From contig JAAXXZ010000007.1 in NCBI GenBank assembly GCA_013334245.1, forward strand, positions 1 to 53,134: DNA of 53,134 nucleotides, written 5' to 3'. Shown here piece by piece: positions 1-11,288 of the stretch (position 1 is its first letter; the number at the start of each line of letters is the position of its first letter). The position numbers and the translations under genes are program-made. The notes beneath the pieces were generated by a model. That model saw only the letters and a list, made by a program, of their open reading frames with translations, was not told where the DNA came from and made no database searches. The DNA comes from Candidatus Moraniibacteriota bacterium (GTDB lineage: Bacteria; Patescibacteriota; Minisyncoccia; Moranbacterales; UBA1568).

Positions 1-1
1 C

Positions 2-124
2 GTCTCCACAAGAGCGTTGAAACGGGCGCAGCGTTCCCTGAACGGAAGACCGAGAAAAGTCTTGAAATTCGCAACGCCACAAGAGGCCTTAAATCAATTC
101 GTTGCGTTAGATTTTAGGAAGTAA
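2..124 (+). pseudogene. C-terminal fragment of an IS30-family-like transposase, truncated by the window edge
   Basis: Frame 2 reads VSTRALKRAQRSLNGRPRKVLKFATPQEALNQFVALDFRK*, matching the typical IS30 transposase C-terminus (LN-RPRK-L-F-TP-E). It may be complete to the left of the window. Confidence 0.75.
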
Positions 125-404
125 GAATCATAAAAAATTCAAGAAAAAAATAAAGATGGATTCATAGTCAATCTGGCCACTTCCAACCGAACAAGGATGG
201 AGAACAAGCCCTCGATCCGGCCAGGCGTTCTCAATCCCCTATCGATTTCCAACAGCAATTTCTCATTCTCACCGCCAGCATACTCCGATAAAAATCGCCT
301 GTAAACGGGGAGAGAACGCCGAATTTCGGGAAATCATCGTAAAATACGTTTATTCAATTTCTATAGGCCCCAATCTTTTCCTCATCCAAGCCCTTTCCGG
401 AATG

Positions 405-433
405 TTGACGAGTCGACGCTTTTCTGCTATAAT
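405..433 (+). promoter_or_regulatory. sigma70-type promoter for the downstream lipoprotein gene
   Basis: TTGACG - 17 nt - TATAAT, about 60 nt upstream of the ORF starting at 494. Confidence 0.75.
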
Positions 434-493
434 AGAAAGTTACAGTAGTCTTACCAATACCACCAATAAAACAGGGCCCGCAAGGGTTATACC

Positions 494-1093
494 ATGCATA
501 CACGTTCAATCGACATTCGTAGCGTCATCATCAGCCTCCTCTTCATTTTTCTCGCCGCATGCGGCCAGCAGGCGAAAACGAACTCGCCTGAAGTCGCCGA
601 GGCGATCCAGCGACAGCTCGACACTGCCCCTCGCGGCAGCTACCTTGTCGGGCTGAACGAACAGCTATCGCGAATGGACAGCCGCCCGAATGAAGGAAAG
701 TTCGTTGCACAGGAGAACTCAGTCCACGGGAAGAGGCATGAGCACAATGTTGTCCTAGCTTCGAAATATGTCGCGAAGGTCGTCTACCCGAGCAGTTCCG
801 AGTATGCCTCGTACGACGAGGCGTTCTACGGCGGGAAGATACTGCGAAGCATCTACCATGCCGGACAATACGCGCTGTTCATCCGGAACGACGGCGTCAT
901 CGGAAGAGTCTCCGTTCCGACACAAAACGGTGTCCTGCTGGTCCGCTGGAACGACAACTGGCAATCCACCGAAGAAGACCGGTTCAACCTCGCCGCGAAA
1001 CTCGTCGAATCAATCTCCGTGAGCGACGCACGCTACGACAAATTTTCCGGAATGTACACCCGCAACGAAAAAGCTCCTGTCCCCGTGAAGTAA
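494..1093 (+). CDS. Putative lipoprotein, hypothetical
   Basis: 199 aa; N-terminal hydrophobic segment ending in a lipobox-like LAAC; consensus promoter upstream and terminator downstream. Confidence 0.75.
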   Translation: MHTRSIDIRSVIISLLFIFLAACGQQAKTNSPEVAEAIQRQLDTAPRGSYLVGLNEQLSRMDSRPNEGKFVAQENSVHGKRHEHNVVLASKYVAKVVYPSSSEYASYDEAFYGGKILRSIYHAGQYALFIRNDGVIGRVSVPTQNGVLLVRWNDNWQSTEEDRFNLAAKLVESISVSDARYDKFSGMYTRNEKAPVPVK

Positions 1094-1116
1094 CCGAGGG
1101 GGCCGCACGTCAACGA

Positions 1117-1146
1117 AAAGGAGCTCCATCCAACCGGAGCTCCTTT
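1117..1146. terminator. Bidirectional terminator hairpin between convergent genes
   Basis: AAAGGAGCTCC-N8-GGAGCTCCTTT inverted repeat. Confidence 0.75.
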
Positions 1147-1147
1147 C

Positions 1148-2785
1148 TCATTTCTCCCCCAACCCGAGCTTTTCAATTCTCGACCGGATACTTCCCGGCT
1201 GGCGGCCGAGCATACGCGAAATGGATTCGGCATCCGCGCCTCCAAGATGCAGCGTCCGGAGCCACTTGTCCTCATCTTCTTTCCACGGCATGTACGCGTG
1301 GGGATATTTTTTCCGGATCTCATCATAGCGACCGGGGTCACCCGGCATTTTTTTATTACCCCGACGACGCTTCAGCAAAGGCTGATTTCCCTTTACACCA
1401 CTTTCTCCCTTTTGCTCACCTTGCTTTTCTTGCCACGCCGAAGCCTTGGCGGAGGCTGGGTCCCGCGCGCCGCAAATCAACAGGAACGCGTCCTCGTCCT
1501 TCCTGATTTCCTCTTCACTGCGGGAACCATAAGACTGCTCCGCCAGGCGGCTCGCCTCACGGAACAGAACGTCTCGTTCGCGCACGGCCGGGTGTGTCAT
1601 GAACGCCCGTTCGGAAATACCGGTAAGCGACACGCCCGAAAGTGTGCGGACCCGGGAAAGCGCGACATATCCCTGGCCGAATTCGAATACGCGCGACAGG
1701 TCCATGACCGCGGCATCAAGACTCACGCCCTGACTCTTGTGGATCGTCATCGCCCAGGCGAGCTTCAGTGGAAGCTGCCGGATTCGCGCGACGATTTCCT
1801 CCCCTTCCTCGACCGCCCACTCCGTCGGCTCGACCGTGATCGATTCGCCGTCCCGGGTCCGCACGATCGGCAGTCGGCTTGCGGACTCGAATCCGATAAC
1901 GGTGCCGAGCGTACCGTTCACATACCCCTCGTCCGGATTGTTCTTGGTGAACATGACCGTCGCGCCCTCCTTGAGCTCGAGCTGCTCCGGAGACAGGCAG
2001 CCGCGAACGAGCGATGCGAGCGGTTTCTCGGACCCGCGCGTCGACATGCGGAACACGCGCGCCTTGCCCGGAAGCCTCGCGAGTGCGGCCATATTGATCA
2101 TGTCCACGTCGGCATTGTGTGTGAACAGCCGGGGAAGATCCTCGTCCGGAAAATCATCAGGCCCAAGGATGCGCTCCTTAACGGACCGCATGTGTTCGTC
2201 CGTCACCTCGTCGCGGCGGATGGCGGAAAGGATCTCAAGAAACGGTCCATCTTCCTGCCGGTGCTGTTCGGTAAGGTAGCAAACGACCGGAGCGAGTGCC
2301 TCCCAAGCAGAAGATTCGAACGCGAATCGAGCTTTCTCTCCGCGTGAAACCGGCGGGAGTTGGAAAAAATCCCCGACCAATACGACTTGCAATCCTCCGA
2401 AGGGAAGCGATTTTGAGCCCTTGGCATGCCGGCACATCCGCTCGACGAGTGAGAATGCGCGGGCATCAAGCATGGAAATCTCGTCGATGACAAGCACTTT
2501 CGCCTCGCGGATCCTTCGGATCGCCACGCGGTTCTTCGCCAGATGCTTGAATCCCTCTTCGTCGATATCGGTATGCACGCCGACGCCGCTCCAGGAATGG
2601 ATGGTCATACCGCGAAGATGTGTCGCCGCGATACCGGTCGACGCAGTCATCGCGTACGGGATACCACGGGAACGCAGATACTCCGCATATCGGTTCACGA
2701 CGTGCGTCTTTCCCGCGCCCGCCTCCCCGGTAAGGAAAACGCTCGCTCCGGTCTTGAGTATGGAAATCGCCTGGTCCTGGGTCAT
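1148..2785 (-). CDS. PIF1-like/AAA family helicase
   Basis: Walker A GEAGAGKTHV, VLVIDEISML, GDFFQLPPV, and the C-terminal LAWAMTIHKSQG...YVALSRVRTLSG motif. ORF extends to 2842, but the start at MTQDQAISIL is more likely. Confidence 0.9.
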   Translation of the reverse strand: MTQDQAISILKTGASVFLTGEAGAGKTHVVNRYAEYLRSRGIPYAMTASTGIAATHLRGMTIHSWSGVGVHTDIDEEGFKHLAKNRVAIRRIREAKVLVIDEISMLDARAFSLVERMCRHAKGSKSLPFGGLQVVLVGDFFQLPPVSRGEKARFAFESSAWEALAPVVCYLTEQHRQEDGPFLEILSAIRRDEVTDEHMRSVKERILGPDDFPDEDLPRLFTHNADVDMINMAALARLPGKARVFRMSTRGSEKPLASLVRGCLSPEQLELKEGATVMFTKNNPDEGYVNGTLGTVIGFESASRLPIVRTRDGESITVEPTEWAVEEGEEIVARIRQLPLKLAWAMTIHKSQGVSLDAAVMDLSRVFEFGQGYVALSRVRTLSGVSLTGISERAFMTHPAVRERDVLFREASRLAEQSYGSRSEEEIRKDEDAFLLICGARDPASAKASAWQEKQGEQKGESGVKGNQPLLKRRRGNKKMPGDPGRYDEIRKKYPHAYMPWKEDEDKWLRTLHLGGADAESISRMLGRQPGSIRSRIEKLGLGEK

Positions 2786-2865
2786 GGGGAAAGCGTAGCA
2801 TTCCCGGAAAAATAAATACAGGGTGGAGAAATCGCTCTCCACCCTGCCGGCAACGATGTCTGTCG

Positions 2866-3057
2866 TCAGATGGCCGCACAGGCATTCACGAAATCGAGCC
2901 GCTGCCGCAAACCCGTGAGTTCGGGGCTATTCTCGCCTGTCCCGTTCTCCTCCAGTCCGCGTATCGCGTTCTCGAGGCAGGTGATGCAGACGGGTTCGTT
3001 TTGTCCGGTCGGTATGCGCCGGACATGACTCGGTTCTTTGCATGATGAGGTATCCAT
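2866..3057 (-). CDS. Small hypothetical cysteine-containing protein
   Basis: MDTSSCKEPS...CITCLENAIRGLEENGTGENSPELTGLRQRLDFVNACAAI; CxxC motif; the longer ORF runs to 3114. Small, so tentative. Confidence 0.45.
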   Translation of the reverse strand: MDTSSCKEPSHVRRIPTGQNEPVCITCLENAIRGLEENGTGENSPELTGLRQRLDFVNACAAI

Positions 3058-3400
3058 GGTCGCGTATTTTTCAGGTTCTGGAAGACTGGCACCGTGAAGA
3101 CATCCTATCAACACGCTTTCATATCGTCAAAGCGGGATGGAGTCATCGAAAACAAGGAGCATCATTCCGACATTTTCCGATTTCGATGAAAAGATAGGGC
3201 TTTTATAAGCCACGTTTTCCGTCGGTTTCAAAGTTCGGGATAAAACCGACTCCCAATGCGTGCGTCTCACGTCGTTTCGATCTCTCCGAAAAAACGTTAC
3301 ACCAACTGACGATCGCATTATTATGTAACGTTTTTCTTTCCGGATTCCAACGGTTCCGACACGAGAGCAAGAGCCCACCCCCTCCTTTCCTGGAACCGAA

Positions 3401-3429
3401 AACCCCGCACCTGCGGAAGGTGCGGGGTT
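3401..3429 (-). terminator. Terminator downstream of rpoC
   Basis: AACCCCGCACCT-N5-AGGTGCGGGGTT inverted repeat just past the rpoC stop. Confidence 0.75.
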
Positions 3430-3447
3430 GGGACATGCGTATCGGGA

Positions 3448-6400
3448 CTACTCGGCGGACTCTTCCGAGACATCGGCGACCGGGGCCGCGACGTGCTCGC
3501 GGAACCCGGTACCGGCCGGGATGAGACGTCCGATGATGACGTTCTCCTTGAGACCGCGGAGACGATCCTCCTTGCCGGCGACCGACGCGTTGATAAGCAC
3601 CCGCGCCGTTTCCATGAAGGATGCGGCCGAGAGAAAGGACTCCGTCGAGAGCGCCACCTTGGTGATACCGAGTACGAGCTGTTCGCCCGTGGCCGGAGTC
3701 TTGCCCGCGGCGACGACCTCGTCGTTGGACTCGCCGAACTGCGCGGTCTCGACGATATCTCCCGGCAAGAGCTCGGTCGCGCCCGGATCGGTGATGCGGA
3801 TGCGCGAGAGCATCTGGCGGATGATCACCTCGATGTGTTTGTCGTTGATTCCTTCACCCTGGCTCGCGTAGATTTCCTCGATCTCGCGGATGATGTATCG
3901 GTGAAGCGCCTCCTTGCCCGAGATCTCGTAGAGTTTCTTGAGGTCGAGGTGTCCCTCGGAAAGGACGGTGCCCTCACCGACGAGATCGCCTTCCTTCACG
4001 AGTACCGAGAGGTTGGCCGGGACGGAAAACTCGCGTTCTTCCTTGTCGACCGTCATGATGACGACCTTGATCGTCTTCTCCCCGTCCTTCGAGATCGACT
4101 GCACGGTTCCGGCGACATCGGAGATGAGTCCCTCGGACTTCGGTGTGCGGGCCTCGAAGATTTCCTCGACGCGCGGGAGACCCTGCGTGATGTCGGTACC
4201 CGCGACGCCTCCGATGTGGAAGGTACGCATGGTGAGCTGGGTTCCCGGCTCGCCGATCGCCTGTGCGGCGACGACTCCGACCGAGGCGCCGATCTCGACC
4301 ATCGCGTTGCGTCCGAGGTCGACACCGTAGCACTTGCGGCAGATACCGCGGTTGGCCTTGCAGGAGACGAGGGAACGGATCTTCACCTTCTGGATACCGG
4401 CCTTCTCGATCAGCGCACCCTTCGGCTTCGAGATGAGCTCGCCCTTCTTCACGATGACCTCTCCGGTCTCCGGATGCTTCACCGTCTCGAGCGCGATACG
4501 CCCGCGGACCCGTCCCGCGAAACTCATGCCGATCGACTCGGAATCCTCACGATACAGGATCGCGCCGACGGTATCATGACAATCCTCCTCGCGGACGATG
4601 ATGTCTTGCGACACGTCGACCAGACGACGGGTGAGGTATCCGGCGGTCGCGGTTCGGAGCGCGGTATCCGCCATACCTTTTCTGGCACCGTGGGTGGAAA
4701 TGAAATACTCGAGAACGTTGAATCCTTCCTTGAACGAGCTCTTGACCGGAAGCTCGATGGTTTCGCCGGTGGCGCCGGCCATGAGACCCTTCATACCGGT
4801 CATCTGGACGACGACCGATTCGCTTCCGCGAGCCTTGGAGTAGACCATGGAATAGACCGGGCCCTCCTTGTCGAGCGACGCGCGGACCGCATCGGTGATA
4901 TTGTTCTTCGCCTCGTTCCAGATCTCGATGACCCGGTTCTTGCGCTCCTCGTTGGTGAGGAAGCCCATCTCGTACTGGCCCTTCACCTCGACGACCTTGG
5001 TCTCGGCATCGGCCATGATGGCCGTCTTCTCGACCGGAACCTTGAGATCGTCCATGCCCCAGCTGATACCGGAAAGCGTGACGGACTTGAATCCGAGGTC
5101 CTTCAGCCGATCGGCGAACTTCGCCGTCTCTTCCTGACCCGCTTCCTCGAGCATACGCGCCATGACGCCGTTCAGGCTCTTCTTCACGAACTCCTCGTTC
5201 ATGAAACGCAGGTGTTCCGGCAGGATATCGTTGAAGAGGACGCGCCCTGCGGATGTCTCGATCATTTCCCCGTTCCATCGGAGCTTGATCTTCGCGTTGA
5301 CGGCGATAAGTCCGCTCTGGTACGCGAAGATGACCTCGTCCATGGTCGCGAACGCCTTTCCTTCGCCCTTCGCGCCCTGCTTGAGGTGCGTCAGGTAATA
5401 AACGCCGAGCACCATGTCGAGCGTCGCGGACACGATCGGATCGCCGGATGCCGGCTTCAGGAGGTTCTTCGCGGAAAGCATCATGTTCGCGCTTTCCCAA
5501 CGTGCCTGATCGGTGAGCGGCACGTGGACCGCCATCTGGTCTCCGTCGAAGTCGGCGTTGAACGCGGCGCACACCATCGGGTGGAGACGGATAGCCTTAC
5601 CTTCGATGAGTACCGGCTGGAACGCCTGGATGGAGAGACGGTGAAGGGTCGGGGCCCGGTTCAAGAGCACATAGTGGTGCTCGATGATCTGGTCGAGGAT
5701 CTCGTACGCCTCTTCCGCTTCCGCGTCGACCATACGGCCGGCGGTACGGACATTGTGCGCGTCCTCACGCTCGATGAGCTTCTGGATGATGAACGGCTTG
5801 AAGAGTTCGAGCGCCATCTTCTTCGGAAGACCGGCCTGGTGAAGCTTGAGTTTCGGACCGACGACGATGACGGAGCGTCCCGAATAGTCGACGCGCTTTC
5901 CGAGAAGGTTCTGACGGAAACGACCCTGCTTCCCCTTGAGCGCGTCGGCAAGCGAACGGAGCGGGCGACGCTGACCGGTCGACGCGGCGGCGCTGGCCTG
6001 ACCACGGCGGGCACTGTTGTCGAAGAGCGCGTCCACGGCCTCCTGCAGCATGCGTTTCTCGTTTCTGGTGATGACCTCGGGCGCGCCGATCGACAGGAGT
6101 TTCTTCAACCGGTTGTTGCGGTTGATGATACGGCGATACAGGTCGTTGAGGTCGGACGTCGCGAAGCGGCCGCCGTCGAGCGCGACCATCGGACGAAGAT
6201 CCGGCGGAATGACCGGGATGACGGTCGGGAGCATCCATTCGAGATGCAGGTCCGCCTTCTGGAATCCCTGGAACACCTTGAGCCGCTGCAAAAGCTTCTT
6301 CGGGTCGGAGGATTCCCCCGCCTCGAGTTCCGCACGGAGCGACACGAGCATCGCCTGAATGTCGATCTTCTCGAGAATCTTTCGGACGGCCTCGGCGCCG

Positions 6401-7050
6401 ATGCCGGCGGAAAAGACCTGGCCGAAGCGCGACGAGAGATTGAAATACTCGATTTCGGAAAGAATGCGATACGGGGTCAGGCTGCGGAGCTCGTCCTTCG
6501 TCGTCTTGTACTGCTCGCGCAGACTGTCGAGACCTTCGTCGGAATCCTTAAGTTCCTTCTGTTTCGTCTTGTATTCGGTCTCGAGTTCCTTCAGCGACTT
6601 CTCCTTGAGTCCCTCGTTCACTTCCGTGACGATATACGAGGAGAAATAGATTACGCGCTCGAGGTCCTGCGGCGAGATGCCGAGGACGAGTCCGATCTTC
6701 GACGGGACACCGCGGAGATACCAGATGTGCGAGACCGGCGTCGCGAGCTTGATATGGCCCATCCGCTCGCGACGGACGATGGCTCGTGTCACCTCGACGC
6801 CGCATTTGTCGCAGACGATCCCCTTGTAGCGGATCCGCTTGTACTTGCCGCAGTAGCACTCCCAGTCCTTGGCGGGACCGAAGATGCGCTCGCAGAAAAG
6901 CCCGTCCGGTTCGTAGCGTTGCGTGCGGTAGTTGATGGTCTCCGGCTTGGTGATTTCGCCGGTCGACCATTCGAGGATCTGATCCGGGCTGGCGAGCGTC
7001 AGTTTGACGCTGCTGAAGTCACTGACTTTCGTGATGTTGTCCGTAGTCAT
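3448..7050 (-). CDS. rpoC: DNA-directed RNA polymerase subunit beta'
   Basis: [15 protein letters not shown] active site motif, zinc-binding [24 protein letters not shown], and C-terminal [23 protein letters not shown]. Confidence 0.98.
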   Translation of the reverse strand: MTTDNITKVSDFSSVKLTLASPDQILEWSTGEITKPETINYRTQRYEPDGLFCERIFGPAKDWECYCGKYKRIRYKGIVCDKCGVEVTRAIVRRERMGHIKLATPVSHIWYLRGVPSKIGLVLGISPQDLERVIYFSSYIVTEVNEGLKEKSLKELETEYKTKQKELKDSDEGLDSLREQYKTTKDELRSLTPYRILSEIEYFNLSSRFGQVFSAGIGAEAVRKILEKIDIQAMLVSLRAELEAGESSDPKKLLQRLKVFQGFQKADLHLEWMLPTVIPVIPPDLRPMVALDGGRFATSDLNDLYRRIINRNNRLKKLLSIGAPEVITRNEKRMLQEAVDALFDNSARRGQASAAASTGQRRPLRSLADALKGKQGRFRQNLLGKRVDYSGRSVIVVGPKLKLHQAGLPKKMALELFKPFIIQKLIEREDAHNVRTAGRMVDAEAEEAYEILDQIIEHHYVLLNRAPTLHRLSIQAFQPVLIEGKAIRLHPMVCAAFNADFDGDQMAVHVPLTDQARWESANMMLSAKNLLKPASGDPIVSATLDMVLGVYYLTHLKQGAKGEGKAFATMDEVIFAYQSGLIAVNAKIKLRWNGEMIETSAGRVLFNDILPEHLRFMNEEFVKKSLNGVMARMLEEAGQEETAKFADRLKDLGFKSVTLSGISWGMDDLKVPVEKTAIMADAETKVVEVKGQYEMGFLTNEERKNRVIEIWNEAKNNITDAVRASLDKEGPVYSMVYSKARGSESVVVQMTGMKGLMAGATGETIELPVKSSFKEGFNVLEYFISTHGARKGMADTALRTATAGYLTRRLVDVSQDIIVREEDCHDTVGAILYREDSESIGMSFAGRVRGRIALETVKHPETGEVIVKKGELISKPKGALIEKAGIQKVKIRSLVSCKANRGICRKCYGVDLGRNAMVEIGASVGVVAAQAIGEPGTQLTMRTFHIGGVAGTDITQGLPRVEEIFEARTPKSEGLISDVAGTVQSISKDGEKTIKVVIMTVDKEEREFSVPANLSVLVKEGDLVGEGTVLSEGHLDLKKLYEISGKEALHRYIIREIEEIYASQGEGINDKHIEVIIRQMLSRIRITDPGATELLPGDIVETAQFGESNDEVVAAGKTPATGEQLVLGITKVALSTESFLSAASFMETARVLINASVAGKEDRLRGLKENVIIGRLIPAGTGFREHVAAPVADVSEESAE

Positions 7051-7084
7051 AGGTGTAGTGGCGTTAGAAGTCCGTTATGCCGGC

Positions 7085-10000
7085 TCAAAGGTCCCCGAAG
7101 TTCCGTTCCTCGGCGGGTTCCGTTCCTTCGCCGTCCTCGTCTATCGTCTTCGCGCCCTTGAGCTCCACGTTGAGACAGAGTCCCTTGAGCTCGTTGACGA
7201 GCACGTGGAACGAGGCGGGAATATTCGGACTTCTGATCGGCTCGCCCTTGATGATGGACTCGTATGCTTTCGACCTTCCAAGCACGTCGTCCGATTTGAT
7301 GGTAAGCATTTCCTGCAGCGTGTATGCCGCGCCGTACCCTTCGAGCGCCCACACTTCCATTTCTCCGAAGCGCTGACCGCCGAACTGCGCCTTTCCGCCG
7401 AGCGGCTGCTGAGTGATGAGCGAGTACGGACCGATGGAGCGCATATGGAGCTTGTCTTCCACGAGGTGGTTCAGCTTCAGGATGTACATGATACCGACGG
7501 TCGACTCGTTGTCGAACAGCACGCCGGTCTTTCCGTCGATGAGCCTGATCTTCCCGTTTTCCGGAAGGCCCGCCTTTCGCAACTCTTCCTTGATATCCTC
7601 TTCGGAAACGCCGTCGAGCGCCGGGCTCGCCACGGTATACCCGAGTTTCGACGCCGCCCATCCGAGGTGCGTCTCGAGGATCTGACCGATGTTCATACGG
7701 GACGCGACGCCGAGCGGGTTCAGGATCACGTCGACCGGGGTCCCGTCCGGGAGATACGGCATGTCCTCGGCCGGCGCGATGTGCGAGATGACACCCTTGT
7801 TTCCGTGCCGTCCGGCCAGCTTGTCGCCGACGGAAAGCTTGCGGATCTGCGCGACCGACACCTGGATCTGTTCAAAGACGCCCATTGGAAGCTTGTCGCC
7901 CTTCTCGCGCGAGAACACGCGGATATCGACGACCTTCCCGCGCTCGCCGTGCGGCAGATAGAGCGAGGAATCCTTCACGTCGCGGGACTTCTCGCCGAAG
8001 ATGACGCGGAGCAACCGCTCTTCAGCCGTCAGGTCGCCTTCGCCCTTCGGGGTGATCTTTCCGGTAAGGATGTCGCCCGAGGAAACCTCGGCACCGATAC
8101 GGATGATGCCCGTCTCGTCGAGGTTCTTCAGCCGGTCCTCTCCGATGTTCGGGATATCGCGGGTGACGACCTCCGGACCAAGCTTCGTGTCACGGACATC
8201 GATCGAGAAGTCCTCGATATGCACCGAGCTGAAGCGATCCGCCTGGATGACGCGTTCGGACATGATGATCGCGTCCTCGTAGTTGAAACCCTCCCACGGC
8301 ACGAACGCCACGAGCATGTTCTGTCCGAGCGCGAGTTCTCCGTGATCGGTCGAGGAACCGTCCGCGATGAGATCCCCCTTCTTCACGGTCTGACCCTTCA
8401 GCACGCGCGGGACCTGGTTCATGCTGGTGAACGAGTTGGACTTCGCGAAGGAAAGGAGTTTGTATTCACGATCGAAGTACTCCTTCTTCGAGCCTGCCGG
8501 AGCCGGTTCGCGTACGACGACGCGTGTCCCGTCGGCGATAACCACCTCGCCGTCGCGGGCGGCCACAACTGCCTGACCCGAGTCCTTCGCCGCCTTGTCT
8601 TCGATACCGGTACCGACGATCGGCGCGGCCGGAACGATACAGGACACGGCCTGCCGTTGCATGTTCGAACCCATGAGCGCGCGGTTCGCGTCATCGTGCT
8701 CGAGGAACGGGATAAGCGCCGTCGCCGTCGAGATACACTGCTTCGCCGAGACGTCCACCAAGTCGAGCTCGTCCACGTCAGCCATACCCGGTTCTCCCTT
8801 CACGCGAGCCTCAACAGAATCCTCGATGATATTGCGGTGCTCGTCGAGCTTGATACCGGCATGGGCAATCGCCTTGCGGTCCTCGACGATGGCGTTGATG
8901 TATTCGATATCGAGCGTGACGTACGGGCGGACGGCCACCATCTCACCCTTCTTCGCCTTGGCCACGGCCTCGGCCGTCTTTTCGTCGGAAATCTTCTCAC
9001 CCTTCTTCACGATGCCGGAAACACCCTCGGCAATGATCCGGTTAAGCAGGGCTTCTTTCTCGGCTGGAACTTCCTTCTTCACCAAAAGATACGGAGTTTC
9101 AAGGAAGCCGTATTCGTTCACCCGGGCATATGTCGCAAGGTGTCCTACGAGACCGATGTTCGGTCCTTCCGGCGTTTCCACCGGGCAAATGCGTCCGTAA
9201 TGAGAATGGTGCACGTCACGGACCTCGAATCCGGCGCGCTCGCGGGTAAGTCCGCCCGGACCCATCGCGGACAAGCGGCGCTTGTGTTCGAGCTCGGCAA
9301 GCGGGTTCACCTGGTCCATGAACTGCGAGAGCTGCGAGCTTGAAAAAAACTCCTTCACCGCCGCGGCCACCGGTCGCGGATTCACCAGTTGTCCCGGCAC
9401 TACGGTCGTGATATCGCACGTCGACATACGGTCCTTCACGTTGCGGACCATGCGGTAGATACCGACACGGAGCTTGTTCTGAATAAGTTCTCCCACGGCC
9501 CGGACTCGCCGGTTGCCGAGATGGTCGATATCGTCCGGCTTGGACGCCGGATTGTTGTTGAGGCGGATGATCTCACGGATGATAAGCACAAGGTCCTCGG
9601 GATTGAGGACGCGATTCTCCTCGACGTTGTCGCGCTCGACCTCGAGGCGCTGGTTGAGTCGGTATCGTCCGACGGTACCAAAATCATACCGTTCGAAATC
9701 GAAGAACATCGAGTCGATCATCTGCCGCGCATTCTCCTCAGTCGCCAGGTCTCCCGGACGGATACGCTTGTATACCTCGCGATACGCCTCGCCGCGGTTC
9801 TGCGTCGCGTCCTTCGCAAACGTGGTTTCGAGGAACCGGACGTCTCCCGTATCGATATCGCCGAACGAGTCGTTTATCTTTTTGTCGTCGAAGCCGAACG
9901 CACGCAACAGTGTCGTCACTGGAAGCTTGCGCTTGCGGTCGATCTTGACGGACAGCACACCGTCGAGATCGGTCTCGATCTCGAGCCACGCTCCGCGGTT

Positions 10001-10516
10001 CGGGATGACCTTCGCGCCGAACAGCCGCTTGCCCTTGTTGAACTCCATCGTGAAAAACACCCCGGGGCTGCGGATCAGCTGGGAAACCACGACGCGCTCG
10101 ACGCCGTTGATGATGAATGTGCCCCGCTCGGTCATGATCGGGAAGTCGCCGAGATAGATCTCCTGCTCCTTCACCTCGCCGGTCTTCTTAAGGACCAACG
10201 TCGCCTTGGCGCGCAGCGGCGCCTCGTAGGAAATGTTCTTACCCTTCGCGGTCTCAGGATCGTACTTCGGCTCATCGAGGTAGTAATCGGTCAGCGAGAG
10301 CTCGATATCCTTGCCCGTAAAATCGGCGATCGGATTCACCTCGTCAAAAAGTTCCTTTATACCCTTCTCCCAGAACCATTCGTATGAGTCGGTCTGGATC
10401 TCGATCAGGTTCGGCAGCGATACGAGCACCTGATCGCGGAAGAACTTCCGCTTCGATAGCGACGAGTGGGAACTGACGTGTTCCTTAACCCGGAGCGCGG
10501 ACTTCGTCTGAGACAT
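7085..10516 (-). CDS. rpoB: DNA-directed RNA polymerase subunit beta
   Basis: SQLSQFMDQVNPLAELEHKRRLSAMGPGGLTRERAGFEVRDVHHSHYGRICPVETPEGPNIGL and KLAGRHGNKGVIS motifs. Confidence 0.98.
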   Translation of the reverse strand: MSQTKSALRVKEHVSSHSSLSKRKFFRDQVLVSLPNLIEIQTDSYEWFWEKGIKELFDEVNPIADFTGKDIELSLTDYYLDEPKYDPETAKGKNISYEAPLRAKATLVLKKTGEVKEQEIYLGDFPIMTERGTFIINGVERVVVSQLIRSPGVFFTMEFNKGKRLFGAKVIPNRGAWLEIETDLDGVLSVKIDRKRKLPVTTLLRAFGFDDKKINDSFGDIDTGDVRFLETTFAKDATQNRGEAYREVYKRIRPGDLATEENARQMIDSMFFDFERYDFGTVGRYRLNQRLEVERDNVEENRVLNPEDLVLIIREIIRLNNNPASKPDDIDHLGNRRVRAVGELIQNKLRVGIYRMVRNVKDRMSTCDITTVVPGQLVNPRPVAAAVKEFFSSSQLSQFMDQVNPLAELEHKRRLSAMGPGGLTRERAGFEVRDVHHSHYGRICPVETPEGPNIGLVGHLATYARVNEYGFLETPYLLVKKEVPAEKEALLNRIIAEGVSGIVKKGEKISDEKTAEAVAKAKKGEMVAVRPYVTLDIEYINAIVEDRKAIAHAGIKLDEHRNIIEDSVEARVKGEPGMADVDELDLVDVSAKQCISTATALIPFLEHDDANRALMGSNMQRQAVSCIVPAAPIVGTGIEDKAAKDSGQAVVAARDGEVVIADGTRVVVREPAPAGSKKEYFDREYKLLSFAKSNSFTSMNQVPRVLKGQTVKKGDLIADGSSTDHGELALGQNMLVAFVPWEGFNYEDAIIMSERVIQADRFSSVHIEDFSIDVRDTKLGPEVVTRDIPNIGEDRLKNLDETGIIRIGAEVSSGDILTGKITPKGEGDLTAEERLLRVIFGEKSRDVKDSSLYLPHGERGKVVDIRVFSREKGDKLPMGVFEQIQVSVAQIRKLSVGDKLAGRHGNKGVISHIAPAEDMPYLPDGTPVDVILNPLGVASRMNIGQILETHLGWAASKLGYTVASPALDGVSEEDIKEELRKAGLPENGKIRLIDGKTGVLFDNESTVGIMYILKLNHLVEDKLHMRSIGPYSLITQQPLGGKAQFGGQRFGEMEVWALEGYGAAYTLQEMLTIKSDDVLGRSKAYESIIKGEPIRSPNIPASFHVLVNELKGLCLNVELKGAKTIDEDGEGTEPAEERNFGDL

Positions 10517-10754
10517 ACGAAAATTGCCATCGTCACTTCTTGCTGTTTCGGCGGGGCCGTCGATAAAACAAGCGGTAACTGATGGTTGCGGTTATTTATG
10601 AAATTGTGCCACCCGTACGGACGAGAAACATTCTCTTCGAGAAAAAAGAGAAACGTAACAAGGAAACCCGCACTTCTGCGCGTTTTTCCTTTGACTTCCG
10701 ACTGCTGACCGACTGAAGAGTCCTCTAGAGCGGACTTTCTTACCAAGTAGCCCC

Positions 10755-10783
10755 ATCGTAACAGGAGAGGAAAAATGTGTCAA
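10755..10783 (-). promoter_or_regulatory. Predicted sigma70 promoter of rpoBC
   Basis: On the minus strand: TTGACA - 17 nt - TACGAT; implies a leader of about 240 nt before the rpoB ATG. Confidence 0.65.
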
Positions 10784-10960
10784 GGTCGCAATAAATCAAG
10801 TCCACGAAGATCAAATCCGTTAAATATATCGTGGCTTAAATAAAACATTTCTAAGAATGAACTCCTGTACGACTTCTCCGGTTTCATTCGGACGCACGAC
10901 TTTTTGCCCCGTTAAGCCTCGCTGCTCGGCTTCGAGGCATGCTTTTCTTCTTCCGCCTCC

Positions 10961-11016
10961 GTTGTAAGTTGTAAGTTGTAAGTTGTTAGTTATCAGTGGT
11001 AAGTTGTCAGTTTTCT
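10961..11016. repeat. Degenerate heptamer-periodic tract (GTTGTAA family)
   Basis: GTTGTAA GTTGTAA GTTGTAA GTTGTTA GTTATCA GTGGTAA GTTGTCA GTTTTCT. Confidence 0.9.
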
Positions 11017-11288
11017 TTGACTCCATACTCCCATGCCTTCGCGACGGACTCCGCGATGCGGACCGAGGTGAAGGATTCGGGAATATCGGTCTCTATATCG
11101 AAATGAGTGACGTCGGTCGGAGTAACACCGGACTCCCCGAGAAGGCCATCGATCGCCTCGAAGAGCTGATGCCCCATATCCCGCGCCTCGGGCCACTCGC
11201 GCGACGAAACGGGCTCGCCCCCTTCCAGAAGGGTAAGCCTCGATCCTTCCCTCCCTATTTCCAATCTGAATGCACGTTCCATATCCAA
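11007..11288 (-). CDS. Small protein resembling the N-terminal part of TsaB
   Basis: 93 aa; contains PESFTSVRIAESVAKAWEYG, similar to the TsaB GPGSFTGLRIGxATAKGLA region, preceded by a short RNase H-fold-like start. Flanked on both sides by heptamer tracts. Confidence 0.5.
   Translation of the reverse strand: MDMERAFRLEIGREGSRLTLLEGGEPVSSREWPEARDMGHQLFEAIDGLLGESGVTPTDVTHFDIETDIPESFTSVRIAESVAKAWEYGVKEN

Noticed and set aside
3493-7161. 1222-aa plus-strand ORF opposite rpoC, and similar long ORFs at 7004..9343 and 9389..10387
   Set aside because: Antisense shadows of rpoC/rpoB in GC-rich DNA; Arg/Asp/Leu-rich translations with no recognisable domain.
10820-11026. 68-aa ORF with NNLQLTTYNG peptide
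   Set aside because: Translation of the heptamer tract; no supporting coding signal.
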